From MFD04716-140 sp963703125 (lineage in GTDB: Bacteria; Bacteroidota; Bacteroidia; Flavobacteriales; Flavobacteriaceae), in the NCBI GenBank assembly GCA_963703125.1, contig OY969790.1:3472001-3536000 (forward strand): a stretch of 64,000 bases of DNA, given 5' to 3'. Below are positions 18,805-27,551 of this stretch, piece after piece. A program made the position numbers and the translations under genes. The notes under the pieces are model-generated. The model did no database searches. It saw only the letters and a list, made by a program, of their open reading frames with translations, and had not been told where the DNA came from. Positions within the stretch are counted from its first letter, which is position 1, and the number at the start of each line of letters is the position of its first letter.

Positions 18805-20214
18805 ATGACGAATCACAATAAATTATCAATATCTAAACTATTTAAGTATTTCCTGCATGCCGTTTCTGGTAAGGAAACTGAATTCACTACGGGCAGTATT
18901 CGAAAAGCTATCTTCATGCTTTCGATTCCAATGATTTTGGAAATGCTAATGGAGTCAATTTTTGCCTTGGTAGATATCGCTTATGTATCTCATGTAAGTG
19001 TCAATGCCGTTGCCACCATTGGACTTACGGAATCGGTCATAACATTGGTGTATGCCATAGCAATTGGCCTAAGCATGGCGGCAACAGCGGTTGTGGCCCG
19101 CAGAATAGGGGCGAAGGATGTCCAAGGTGCCAAGGAAGCTGCCATTCAAGCTATTTTGTTAGGGGTCATCGTATCAATTCTTGTGGGAACCATAGGGTTC
19201 CTGTTTGCTAAGGATATACTGGTTTTGATGGGTGCCGAACCAGATTTGGTCGCCGAAGGCTATGGGTATACCAAATGGCTAATTGGCGGCAATATCACCA
19301 TAATGTTGCTATTCCTCATAAATGCGATATTCAGGGGTGCGGGAGATGCTTCTATGGCGATGTGGTCATTGGTGCTGTCTAATGGACTCAATATAATATT
19401 GGACCCTATTTTTATTTTTGGCTGGGGCCCAATTCCAGAATACGGAGTTATGGGTGCTGCTATCGCAACGAATATTGGTCGGGGTACTGCGGTTTTATTT
19501 CAATTGGCCATACTTTTTTTCGGTTGGGGCCGGATCAAAGTAGGACTAAAAGATTGTGTGGTCAGATTACAGGTAATGTGGAATCTAATAAGGGTTTCCC
19601 TTGGAGGTATTGCCCAATTTTTGATCGGCACCTCCAGTTGGGTATTTCTTATGAGAATGATGTCCGAATTCGGTAGTGAAGTACTTGCAGGTTATACGAT
19701 TGCCATTCGAGTTATGATGTTTACCTTAATGCCATCTTGGGGAATGAGCAACGCCGCGGCAACTTTGGTTGGTCAGAATTTAGGAGCCGGCCAACCGGAA
19801 CGAGCGGAAATTTCGGTTTGGAAATCCGGTCGCTACAATGCCTATTTCATGGGATTGGTTTCACTGGTATATTTGTTTTTTGCGGGGACTATTGTTGGTT
19901 GGTTCAATTCAAATCCTGTCGTGGTTGAAAATGGTGCACTCTGTCTACGAATCATAGCTTCAGGATATATATTTTATGCTTATGGAATGGTACTTACCCA
20001 AGCATTTAATGGATCTGGTGATACAGGGACACCAACCAAAATAAACTTCATTTCATTTTGGTTGTTTCAGTTGCCATTTGCGTATTTGGCAGCAATCACC
20101 TTTAAGATGGGCGCAATGGGTGTTTTCTTGGCCATTACGTTAGCGGAGGTATTATTGGCAGTTATTGCTATATTTTGGTTCAAAAAGGGAAATTGGAAAA
20201 AAGTGGTGGTTTAA
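18805..20214 (+). CDS. MATE family efflux transporter
   Basis: 469 residues with about 12 membrane segments in two repeated halves. The first half begins with IRKAIFMLSIPMILEMLMES and contains ATAVVARRIGAKD; the second contains MSNAAATLVGQNLGAGQPERA, the typical MATE repeat signature. The protein exports cationic compounds or metabolites in exchange for sodium or protons. The preceding leader folds into a junction RNA, suggesting translational control. No regulator gene is adjacent and the export substrate cannot be told. Confidence 0.94.
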   Translation: MTNHNKLSISKLFKYFLHAVSGKETEFTTGSIRKAIFMLSIPMILEMLMESIFALVDIAYVSHVSVNAVATIGLTESVITLVYAIAIGLSMAATAVVARRIGAKDVQGAKEAAIQAILLGVIVSILVGTIGFLFAKDILVLMGAEPDLVAEGYGYTKWLIGGNITIMLLFLINAIFRGAGDASMAMWSLVLSNGLNIILDPIFIFGWGPIPEYGVMGAAIATNIGRGTAVLFQLAILFFGWGRIKVGLKDCVVRLQVMWNLIRVSLGGIAQFLIGTSSWVFLMRMMSEFGSEVLAGYTIAIRVMMFTLMPSWGMSNAAATLVGQNLGAGQPERAEISVWKSGRYNAYFMGLVSLVYLFFAGTIVGWFNSNPVVVENGALCLRIIASGYIFYAYGMVLTQAFNGSGDTGTPTKINFISFWLFQLPFAYLAAITFKMGAMGVFLAITLAEVLLAVIAIFWFKKGNWKKVVV

Positions 20215-20317
20215 GATTTTTTATGTCATTGATTTCCAAGACCTTTAAGGGCGGATTTCAAAGGCCATAATTAGTCTAGGGTTTTCTTAACTTTAGCCCA
20301 CTTTAATACTTGAAATT

Positions 20318-21517
20318 ATGACAGCAAAGAACAAAGGGTTGAATACCACCTGCACACATGTTGGTCAACTTGATGATAAAGAATTTCATGGGGCGGTTTC
20401 TCCTTTGTATATGGGAACATCCTATGCATTCGAAGATGTTGACTTGAAACGATATCCCAGATATTTCAATACACCCAACCAAGTAGGTCTTGCAAAAAAA
20501 ATAGCAGCTTTGGAACATGCCGAAGCGGCACTGATTTTCGGTAGTGGTATGGCAGCCATTAGTACGGCATTAATGGCATTTTTGAAATCAGGGGATCATG
20601 TTGTACTTCAAAAGACCTTGTATGGAGGCACCTACAATCTGGTAACCCAAGAATTCAGTAAATATGGGATATCGTACTCTTTCACCGATGGATTGAGACC
20701 CAGCCATTTCGAAGAGAAGATACAGACGAATACAAGAGTGGTGTACATTGAGACACCTTCAAATCCTCTTTTGACAATAACTGATATGAATGCCGTAGCA
20801 AATCTGTGCAAAAAGCATGGAATTGTTTCAATGATCGATAATACATTCGCTAGTCCTGTAAATCAAAACCCAATTGATTTCGGTATTGATATTGTTATCC
20901 ATAGCGCGACAAAATACATGGGTGGTCATTCTGATATTTGTGCAGGTGCCGTTGCATCCACAAAAGAAAGCATGGAACGTATTTTCAGCTTGGCAAAGAA
21001 TTTCGGAGGTAGTCTTAGCGATTACACGGTCTGGTTGTTAGAGCGTAGTATTAAAACCATGGGCATAAGGGTGAAAGCCCAAAACGAAAATGCCCAACGC
21101 ATGGCCGAATATCTCAATTCCAGTGAAGATGTTGCCAAGGTTTATTATCCGGGTCTAGAGAGTCATCCGGATCATGAATTGGCGAAATCCCAAATGAAGG
21201 GTTTTGGCGGAATGATGTCGTTTGAGTTAAACAAAGAATTTGATGCTTCCAAATTCCAAAAAGCATTGAAATTGATAAAACCGGCCATGAGTTTGGCTGG
21301 TGTGGAGAGTACGGTACTATCCCCCACATTAACTTCGCACTCTTTGTTAAGTGCAGAGGAACGCTGCAGGCAAGGAATAACCGATGGGTTGATTCGGTTT
21401 TCCGTAGGTATTGAAGAGCCCGAAGATTTGATAGCTGATATAGAACAAGCATTGCATAAAATCCGTGCGCAACAAAGCAGTAGGATAAATAAAAGTAAAC
21501 AACTGTCCAAAGGGTAG
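20318..21517 (+). CDS. Cys/Met metabolism PLP-dependent enzyme (cystathionine gamma-synthase/lyase family)
   Basis: 399 residues. The PLP lysine is Lys199 in HSATKYMGGHSD. Family motifs include GSGMAAISTALMA for phosphate binding, YIETPSNPLL and MIDNTFASP, and the C-terminal RFSVGIEEPEDLIADI. The fold type I group includes cystathionine gamma-synthase, beta/gamma-lyases, methionine gamma-lyase and O-acetylhomoserine sulfhydrylase, which sequence reading alone does not separate well. It lies 65 nt before bshB1, so cysteine supply for bacillithiol is an attractive but unproven link. Confidence 0.9.
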   Translation: MTAKNKGLNTTCTHVGQLDDKEFHGAVSPLYMGTSYAFEDVDLKRYPRYFNTPNQVGLAKKIAALEHAEAALIFGSGMAAISTALMAFLKSGDHVVLQKTLYGGTYNLVTQEFSKYGISYSFTDGLRPSHFEEKIQTNTRVVYIETPSNPLLTITDMNAVANLCKKHGIVSMIDNTFASPVNQNPIDFGIDIVIHSATKYMGGHSDICAGAVASTKESMERIFSLAKNFGGSLSDYTVWLLERSIKTMGIRVKAQNENAQRMAEYLNSSEDVAKVYYPGLESHPDHELAKSQMKGFGGMMSFELNKEFDASKFQKALKLIKPAMSLAGVESTVLSPTLTSHSLLSAEERCRQGITDGLIRFSVGIEEPEDLIADIEQALHKIRAQQSSRINKSKQLSKG

Positions 21518-21582
21518 TTAATCGAATCCTTAATCAAATAGCCGTGCACAATAAAAATGCCCAACAGTATTAAAACCGAAAA

Positions 21583-22305
21583 ATGAAATTAGATATATTA
21601 GTATTTGGGGCGCATCCCGATGATGCAGAATTAGGCGCAGGAGCAACCATTGCAAAAGAAATTTCCAGAGGCAAAAAAATTGGGATAGTTGATTTAACAA
21701 GGGGTGAGTTGGGAACAAGAGGCACTGCGGAAATCAGGGATGAGGAAGCTTTGCAGGCAGCGAAAATATTAGGGGTTCAAGTAAGGGAAAATTTGGAATT
21801 TGCCGACGGATTTTTAGTAAACGATAAAGAGCATCAATTGGCCATAATTCGTATGGTTCGAAAGTACCGCCCAGAGATAGTTCTTTGCAATGCAATTGAT
21901 GATCGGCATATTGATCATGCGAAAGCGAGCCAACTGGTGAGTGAGGCCTGCTTCTTGAGCGGATTGATCAAAATAGATACACAGTTTGAAGGAGATGATC
22001 AATGGCAAAAGGCATGGAGACCAAAAAACGTGTATCATTATATTCAATGGAAAGACCTGAAACCGGATTTTGTGGTAGATGTTTCAGGGTTCATTGATAA
22101 AAAAACCGAAGCTGTCATGGCCTATGGGTCCCAGTTTTATGACCCCAAGAGCAAAGAACCGCATACCCCGATCAGTAGTAAGAATTTTACCGATAGCGTT
22201 GCGTATAGGGCACGGGATTTAGGTCGTTTGATAGGTTGCGAACATGGTGAAGGTTTCACTGTTGAAAGGTATGTGGCAGTCAGTTCTCTCGATAGCCTAA
22301 TTTAA
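21583..22305 (+). CDS. bshB1: Bacillithiol biosynthesis deacetylase BshB1
   Basis: 240 residues, the standard length. The zinc-binding LmbE motif is FGAHPDDAELGAGA (about residues 8-21), followed by DLTRGELGTRGT and the second metal motif DDRHIDHAKAS near residue 106. This pattern is diagnostic for BshB1, which removes the acetyl group from N-acetylglucosaminyl-malate in bacillithiol synthesis. Flavobacteria are known bacillithiol producers. Its stop codon overlaps the convergent histidine kinase stop by 4 nt. Confidence 0.92.
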   Translation: MKLDILVFGAHPDDAELGAGATIAKEISRGKKIGIVDLTRGELGTRGTAEIRDEEALQAAKILGVQVRENLEFADGFLVNDKEHQLAIIRMVRKYRPEIVLCNAIDDRHIDHAKASQLVSEACFLSGLIKIDTQFEGDDQWQKAWRPKNVYHYIQWKDLKPDFVVDVSGFIDKKTEAVMAYGSQFYDPKSKEPHTPISSKNFTDSVAYRARDLGRLIGCEHGEGFTVERYVAVSSLDSLI

Positions 22306-24359
22306 CTAGCCTTTTGATACTGTTTATTGGCCTTTGGAAGCGTAAAATAAAAGGAAGTACCTTTTCTCACCATACTGTCTACCCAAATGGTTCCGTTATT
22401 TTTGGCTATCATTTCTTTGCAGAGTGAAAGCCCCAAACCAGTTCCTTTTTCATTATTGGTACCATATGTGGTGACATTTGCATTGTCCGAAAAAATCTTG
22501 GTCCGTGTTTCGACATCCATACCGACCCCGGTGTCCCGTACAAATAGCTCCCAATGATTTGTCTTTTCAGAAGCACCTATGGTAACCATTCCATTTTGAG
22601 GGGTAAATTTTATGGCATTGCTCATTAAGTTTCTAATGACAATGTCAATTTGATTGCCGTCTGACCATACCAAAGTATTGGTTGATAATTGACTGATAAT
22701 CTTGATTGATTTATTTGCTGCTGTTTCGGATAGAAGGTTGATATTGTCGGAGACCAAACTGTCTAAAGATATTACCGATGGCTTGGTAACAGACCCATTC
22801 ATTTGTGTATGGCCCCAGGATAGTAAGTTGTTCAATGTAAATGAAATGTGATCCAAATCGGAGCCTAATTTGGGAATAAAGCTCAAAAACTCTTTTTGAT
22901 CGATTTCCCCTTCCCTAAAAAGCTTCAAAAGTCCTTGGAAAGCTCCTATTGGCCCTCGTAAGTCATGGCCAATGATTGAGAATAACCTGTCTTTTGTAGC
23001 ATTTATTTCTTTTAATTCCTTTTCGCTGTTCTCCAGCTCCCTTTTATTGGTCTTGAGCTCAACATTCAATTTTTTCTGAACCCTTTCGTTTTTCTTGACC
23101 AAATAGGTAACAACCAAAAATATCATTAGGATAAAAAGAGAAGCGTATATATAGCTTCTTTGTCTGGCAAGTGCTTTATCGTTTTCTATAATAAGGTCCC
23201 TTTTTTGTTTGTCATAACTCATTTTAGTTTTTAATAGGGTCAGACCCTTCTTATTATCATCCAAGGAAAGCGTATCGGTAATCTCCTGATATAGTTCGTG
23301 ATACTCCAATGCTGTTTGAAAGTCCTTTTTGTTCTTATGGACCTTAAATAACGTATTTGCACACTTTTGTATTCCCTCCTTGAACTTAAGCTTAGAGGAG
23401 ATATCAAAGGCTTTTAGTGCAAAATACTGTGCTAGACTATCATTCTGAAGCCCTAAGTTGGCCTCGGCCATTCCATTGAATAATTCAATTTGACCTCGTT
23501 CATCCTGTAAATTGGAATGGATCAGGTCGCTCTGATTATACCAATGAAGGGCCCATTTGAATTTTTCTTGCTTTAAATATATTTTTCCCTTTATTTCATA
23601 GGCATAAGCAAGCCAATCCATTATCCGATACTTTTCAAAGACTGAAATACTAGTGTTAATATTGAACATAGCGTACTCCAATTCGCCCATTTCCGCATAC
23701 AAAGAGGCCATATTGCTTAAGGTCTCTGCAGAAAATGTGTCTATGCCTATTCCTTCATTGATTCTTTTTACTTCTTTATAAAAGCCAAGAGCTTCCTTGT
23801 AATCCTTTTGAGAGGTATATAGGCCAGCTACGTTTTCATTCAAAATGGAGAGCATTTTTTGATTATTATATTCTTTGGCCAGTTCAATGGTTTCCAAATA
23901 TCCTTTTAATGCTTGATCGTAATTTCCTCTATAGCCATATTCGCCGGCCAAGTTATTGGAGGTCCTTAAAATGAGGTTTTTTTCATTAATTTCTTTCGCA
24001 ATGGTTTGCGCTTCCTTATAGCTAAAAATGGCTTGTGTATTGCTTCCCTGATCGGAATAATAGTTTCCAATATGATAGAGTGCCATGCTCTCACCCCTTT
24101 TAAAAGATGAGCTTTTGCTAAGGTTAAGCGCTTTTTTAGATAATATTTGAAGGCTATCGGTTTGGTAGTAGCGATATTCATCAGCAAGTTTATTCAGCAG
24201 ATTAATATAAACAGTGTCTTTTGGGTTAAAGCCTGCACTGAGTTCAAAAACTGTTACGGCAGAAACCAGACTATCTTTTGTTGTTTTTTGACCAACTACA
24301 GAGGAAAGGGAACCAATAACCAGTAAAAAAAGTACAATCTGACGGTTGCAAACGTTCAT
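22302..24359 (-). CDS. TPR-repeat sensor histidine kinase
   Basis: 685 residues. A signal peptide (about 1-23) is followed by some seven tetratricopeptide repeats (about 55-380), one transmembrane helix (YASLFILMIFLVVTYLV, about 397-415), a coiled-coil linker, then HisKA and HATPase_c. The phospho-acceptor His is in FSIIGHDLRGP. The N box is IVIRNLMSNAIKF, G1 is VRDTGVGM and G2 is GTGLGLSLCKEM. The periplasmic TPR sensor with a cytoplasmic kinase is a common Bacteroidota layout. No response regulator is adjacent, so it is an orphan kinase here; the stimulus is unknown. Confidence 0.93.
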   Translation of the reverse strand: MNVCNRQIVLFLLVIGSLSSVVGQKTTKDSLVSAVTVFELSAGFNPKDTVYINLLNKLADEYRYYQTDSLQILSKKALNLSKSSSFKRGESMALYHIGNYYSDQGSNTQAIFSYKEAQTIAKEINEKNLILRTSNNLAGEYGYRGNYDQALKGYLETIELAKEYNNQKMLSILNENVAGLYTSQKDYKEALGFYKEVKRINEGIGIDTFSAETLSNMASLYAEMGELEYAMFNINTSISVFEKYRIMDWLAYAYEIKGKIYLKQEKFKWALHWYNQSDLIHSNLQDERGQIELFNGMAEANLGLQNDSLAQYFALKAFDISSKLKFKEGIQKCANTLFKVHKNKKDFQTALEYHELYQEITDTLSLDDNKKGLTLLKTKMSYDKQKRDLIIENDKALARQRSYIYASLFILMIFLVVTYLVKKNERVQKKLNVELKTNKRELENSEKELKEINATKDRLFSIIGHDLRGPIGAFQGLLKLFREGEIDQKEFLSFIPKLGSDLDHISFTLNNLLSWGHTQMNGSVTKPSVISLDSLVSDNINLLSETAANKSIKIISQLSTNTLVWSDGNQIDIVIRNLMSNAIKFTPQNGMVTIGASEKTNHWELFVRDTGVGMDVETRTKIFSDNANVTTYGTNNEKGTGLGLSLCKEMIAKNNGTIWVDSMVRKGTSFYFTLPKANKQYQKAS

Positions 24360-24599
24360 ATATGTATCATGAGTTTTTGAATAGTAGATTCGACCTTTGG
24401 TTTATAAAACAGAAAATAAAATTAATTTTGAAGTACGATCAAATCTAATTTTTGTTGTGAAATACCATTTTTTGTGTGTTTTGACCCCAAAAAGACGCAT
24501 TTTGTCGATATTTCTATCAAGAGCAGGACTTTATTTGGGTTCTGCCAACTACAAGTGCTGAAATTCTAGCAAGTAGAAATTTAAATTGCTCATTTTTAT
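24360..24599. other. Intergenic region before tRNA-His
   Basis: About 240 bp of AT-rich DNA between the histidine kinase start and the tRNA-His promoter. It must carry the kinase promoter on the minus strand, but I could not identify a convincing TTG/TAnnTTTG pair there. I see no ORF of credible length and no strong hairpin. Confidence 0.5.
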
Positions 24600-24631
24600 T
24601 TGGAAAGAATAGTTAAAAAAAATTACCTTTG
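24600..24631 (+). promoter_or_regulatory. Bacteroidota-type promoter of tRNA-His
   Basis: TTG at 24600-24602 and TACCTTTG at 24624-24631 match the Bacteroidota sigma-70 consensus TTG and TAnnTTTG with a 21-nt spacer. Transcription would begin about 10 nt before the tRNA 5' end. Confidence 0.7.
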
Positions 24632-24647
24632 CCGTCGCTTACAAATG

Positions 24648-24721
24648 GTGGTTGTAGCTCAGCTGGTTAGAGCATCGGTTTGTGGTACCGAGGGTCGCCG
24701 GTTCGAACCCGGTCTTCCACC
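24648..24721 (+). tRNA. tRNA-His (anticodon GTG)
   Basis: The cloverleaf reads D-stem GCTC/GAGC, anticodon stem TCGGT/ACCGA with loop TTGTGGT (anticodon GTG at 24682-24684), and T-arm GCCGG-TTCGAAC-CCGGT. A G precedes position 1 (24647) as the usual G-1 of tRNA-His opposite C73. CCA is not encoded. In the acceptor stem, GTGGTTG faces CTTCCAC, leaving two U-U oppositions (5:68 and 6:67). The gene stands alone, followed by its own terminator. Confidence 0.93.
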
Positions 24722-24728
24722 CAAAAAT

Positions 24729-24760
24729 AAAGCCTTGTCGTAAAACGTCAAGGCTTTTTT
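24729..24760 (+). terminator. Terminator after tRNA-His
   Basis: AAAGCCTTG pairs perfectly with CAAGGCTTT around a short loop and is followed by a T6 run, 8 nt after the tRNA 3' end. Confidence 0.85.
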
Positions 24761-24871
24761 CATGTTTGATTCTTTGAAATTACAATAGGATTCGATTAAA
24801 ACTTTCGAAAGAGTTATTTTCCTTCTCTGGTATGATGAAGAAGTTGCCCCTTTCAGTTTTGACGAAATTCA

Positions 24872-26434
24872 TTATTTGACCGCCTTATCAACACTAATTT
24901 TTTTGGGACTATTGGAAATTTCCCATGCCGTGTAAAAAATCAACCTACTTCGATTTTCCAACAGGTCATAGTTTATTTTATCGATAGTATCACCAGGTCT
25001 ATGGTAGTCATCATGGGTGCCGTTGAAATAAAAAATAATAGGAATGTTATTTTTGGCAAAATTGTAATGATCACTTCTATAATAAAAACGATTGGGATCA
25101 TTTTCGTCATTGTAAGTATAGTCAAATTCAATATTTGTGTATTTCTTGTTGACCTCTTCAGATAGGTTATGAAGCTCTGTGCTCAATTTGTCGGAACCTA
25201 TTAAATATAAGTAATTACGGTCTCCTTTTCTTTTCGGGTCTATTCTGCCTATCATATCAATATTTAGGTCTACCACGGTTTGTGCCAATGGAAAAATGGG
25301 ATCGTGATCAGTATAATACTGTGATCCCAAAAGTCCCTTTTCTTCTCCTGTTACGTGAAGAAATACAATGGATCTCTTAGGGCCGTGACCGGCATCAGCG
25401 GCTTTTTTGAATGCTTGCGCAATTTCTAACAATGCTACTGTACCTGAACCGTCGTCATCGGCTCCATTATTGATTTCTCCGTTGGCGGATATGCCAATGT
25501 GATCTAGATGTGAGGAAATTACAACATACTCGTTTGGTTTCTCAGAACCTCTTAAAATAGCGACCACATTTTCGGAATCCACTTCTTCATTGGTCCCTTC
25601 AATGTCCATAGTTATTTTACTCTTAATTATTTTTGGTGTATTATCTGTTTCAATATTGGAGTGAATATTCTTTGCCAAGACCGCGTTTATAAATAAACTG
25701 GTCAGGGATGCCTGATCAATTTTGATTTCCATTTGACCACCGTCATTGGCCTTCATATAGTTGTAGTAACCCTTGTACCTCTTGAAATTTCCCTCATCAT
25801 AATAAATTACGCCTGCAACACCCTTTGAAGCGGCAAGTTCCATTCGTTTTCCAATAGCTTCGGACATATTGCTCCAAATAGATTTTTCCTTACTTCCTGA
25901 TATTATATAACTACCATCTGATTTAACTGGTTCACCGGATTTGATCAAAATCCATTTTCCGACAACATCCCATCCCTTATAATCCGAGTAGTTTTCTTCT
26001 TCAATACCATAACCTAAATAGATAATTTCGTCTAATTGGGCACTGGCCTCTGTAAAAGTTAGCAAGTCATCACCTATAGGAAACTCTTTCCCATTTACTG
26101 TAATTGATCCGGTGGGTAGGTTTTTTAGCTCCAAAGGCACTTTTTGAAAATAATCGCCATTCGCCTTTGCAGCTGGTATCCCTAATTTTTCATACTGGGC
26201 TTTTAAATATGCGACCGCCTTTTTTTGACCGGATTTTCCTGTTTCACGTCCTTCAAATTCATCCGAAGCATAAATGAACAAGTGGCTTTTAAGATCATCT
26301 TCGGTGATGGTCTCGGCATAGGCCTTGGGACCTATCACTTGTGCGGCCGTCTCGGTAGTTTTTTCTGTTACCGTTTTTTGAGAAGAATTGCAGGCCATGG
26401 CCAGCCCCATGACAATTAAGAATACTTTTTTCAT
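24872..26434 (-). CDS. M28 family metallopeptidase lipoprotein with PA-type insert
   Basis: 520 residues from ATG 26432-26434. This start is chosen over an upstream in-frame ATG because it directly begins a lipoprotein signal, MKKVFLIVMGLAMAC. The M28 zinc ligands are visible in SSHLDHIG, NNGADDDGSGTVALLE, HVTGEEKGLLGSQYY and the final THDDYHRPGD. A protease-associated-like insert occupies about residues 120-260. The enzyme should be a periplasmic or surface aminopeptidase. It is transcribed alone, convergent with the tRNA unit. Confidence 0.93.
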   Translation of the reverse strand: MKKVFLIVMGLAMACNSSQKTVTEKTTETAAQVIGPKAYAETITEDDLKSHLFIYASDEFEGRETGKSGQKKAVAYLKAQYEKLGIPAAKANGDYFQKVPLELKNLPTGSITVNGKEFPIGDDLLTFTEASAQLDEIIYLGYGIEEENYSDYKGWDVVGKWILIKSGEPVKSDGSYIISGSKEKSIWSNMSEAIGKRMELAASKGVAGVIYYDEGNFKRYKGYYNYMKANDGGQMEIKIDQASLTSLFINAVLAKNIHSNIETDNTPKIIKSKITMDIEGTNEEVDSENVVAILRGSEKPNEYVVISSHLDHIGISANGEINNGADDDGSGTVALLEIAQAFKKAADAGHGPKRSIVFLHVTGEEKGLLGSQYYTDHDPIFPLAQTVVDLNIDMIGRIDPKRKGDRNYLYLIGSDKLSTELHNLSEEVNKKYTNIEFDYTYNDENDPNRFYYRSDHYNFAKNNIPIIFYFNGTHDDYHRPGDTIDKINYDLLENRSRLIFYTAWEISNSPKKISVDKAVK

Positions 26435-26562
26435 AATGGTTTTGTGAATTTCAAAATTTTTCAAAAATAGGGAAAACAAATTGAATGGAGGTATGACGTT
26501 CTTCCGAACATTTAGAATACTGAAAATGTCTGCGCATTCAACAAGAAAGATGACAATATACC

Positions 26563-27411
26563 TTAAGAAACTCCCATTTTAAGGGTATAAGCTGAGGGAG
26601 AAACAGATGTTATCTCCTTAAATTTTCGATTGAAATTTGAAATGGATTGAAACCCCGATGCCTCAGAGATTTCGGCAATGGGCATCTTTTCACTGTTCAT
26701 CAGTAACTGTCTTGCATGTGCTATTCTAAGATCGATAAGAAATTCAAAAAAAGTCTTATTGGTGCGTCGTTTAAAAAACCGACAAAAGGCGGGTACAGTC
26801 ATACTTACAATTTCCGCAACGTCATTCAATGTAATTTCGTTTTGAAAATTATTCATTGCATATTCGAAAACCAATTGCAGTCGTCTTCCTTCGGTGTTCG
26901 ATATTTTTTTGTTTGGAACAAATCTTGCCAAGGACTGCTTATCCGAAAGATTCACTTTATGGACCAGTTTAAGAAAATGACGAAAAGTTCCTAGTTTTTG
27001 GGTAGTCGGAAGCTTTTCCATGATTTTGGCAATTGGGCTCCTTTTGGAGAGTATTCTGATTCCTCCGTTTGTAAATTCCATGAATCGTTTTACTTCTTCC
27101 ATTTCAGGAATCTCAAAAAAGTGGGTGCCAAAATTATCCGGTGTTACAAATAGTGTTATCATATGGGATATCTCCTTTGTGGACACGCTTTGAAAAAGAT
27201 GCGGGGTATTGCTTCCAATAATGAAAATGTCACCTGCATTATAGGCATGTACACTATTCGCGACAATCAATTTCCCCGAGCCCTTTTTTATATAACTTAT
27301 CTGAACCTCAGCGTGCTGATGAAGTTGGCTATAGAAGACTTTCACCTTATCTTCTTGAACGATCAGCACGCTGTCAATGGGCTTGGGAATCTTGAACGGC
27401 AATACTTTCAT
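26563..27411 (-). CDS. AraC-family regulator with N-terminal cupin domain
   Basis: 282 residues. The N-terminal cupin (about 25-100) has HQHAEVQISYIKKGSG and GDIFIIGSNTPHLF. The C-terminal HTH_18 pair (about 185-280) has LNDVAEIVSMTVPAFCRFFKR and ISEASGFQSISNFNRKFKEI. It is divergent from the catabolic operon at 27552 across 140 bp containing two 21-bp-spaced direct repeats, a typical AraC-family arrangement. It is therefore the likely activator of the hydroxyproline/KGSA genes; the inducer presumably binds the cupin. Confidence 0.93.
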   Translation of the reverse strand: MKVLPFKIPKPIDSVLIVQEDKVKVFYSQLHQHAEVQISYIKKGSGKLIVANSVHAYNAGDIFIIGSNTPHLFQSVSTKEISHMITLFVTPDNFGTHFFEIPEMEEVKRFMEFTNGGIRILSKRSPIAKIMEKLPTTQKLGTFRHFLKLVHKVNLSDKQSLARFVPNKKISNTEGRRLQLVFEYAMNNFQNEITLNDVAEIVSMTVPAFCRFFKRRTNKTFFEFLIDLRIAHARQLLMNSEKMPIAEISEASGFQSISNFNRKFKEITSVSPSAYTLKMGVS

Positions 27412-27460
27412 CTGATAAAAATACGCCTATATTATTATATTAATTATGATAAATATTAAA

Positions 27461-27530
27461 AATGGGTTAATATACGCTTAGAATAGGTTAAAATTAAATT
27501 AACATCGAAAAACAATAGATGTTATTTTTG
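27461..27530 (+). promoter_or_regulatory. Tandem AraC-type half-sites and -7 element upstream of the catabolic operon
   Basis: AATGGGTTAATAT (27461-27473) and AATAGGTTAAAAT (27482-27494) are direct repeats matching at 11 of 13 positions and spaced 21 bp apart, two helical turns. The second ends just before the expected -33 position of a promoter whose -7 element is TATTTTTG at 27523-27530. The -33 itself (TTA) is weak, as expected for an activator-dependent promoter. The first gene starts at 27552. Confidence 0.6.
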
Positions 27531-27551
27531 ATTCAAATAAATAATTAAGAA

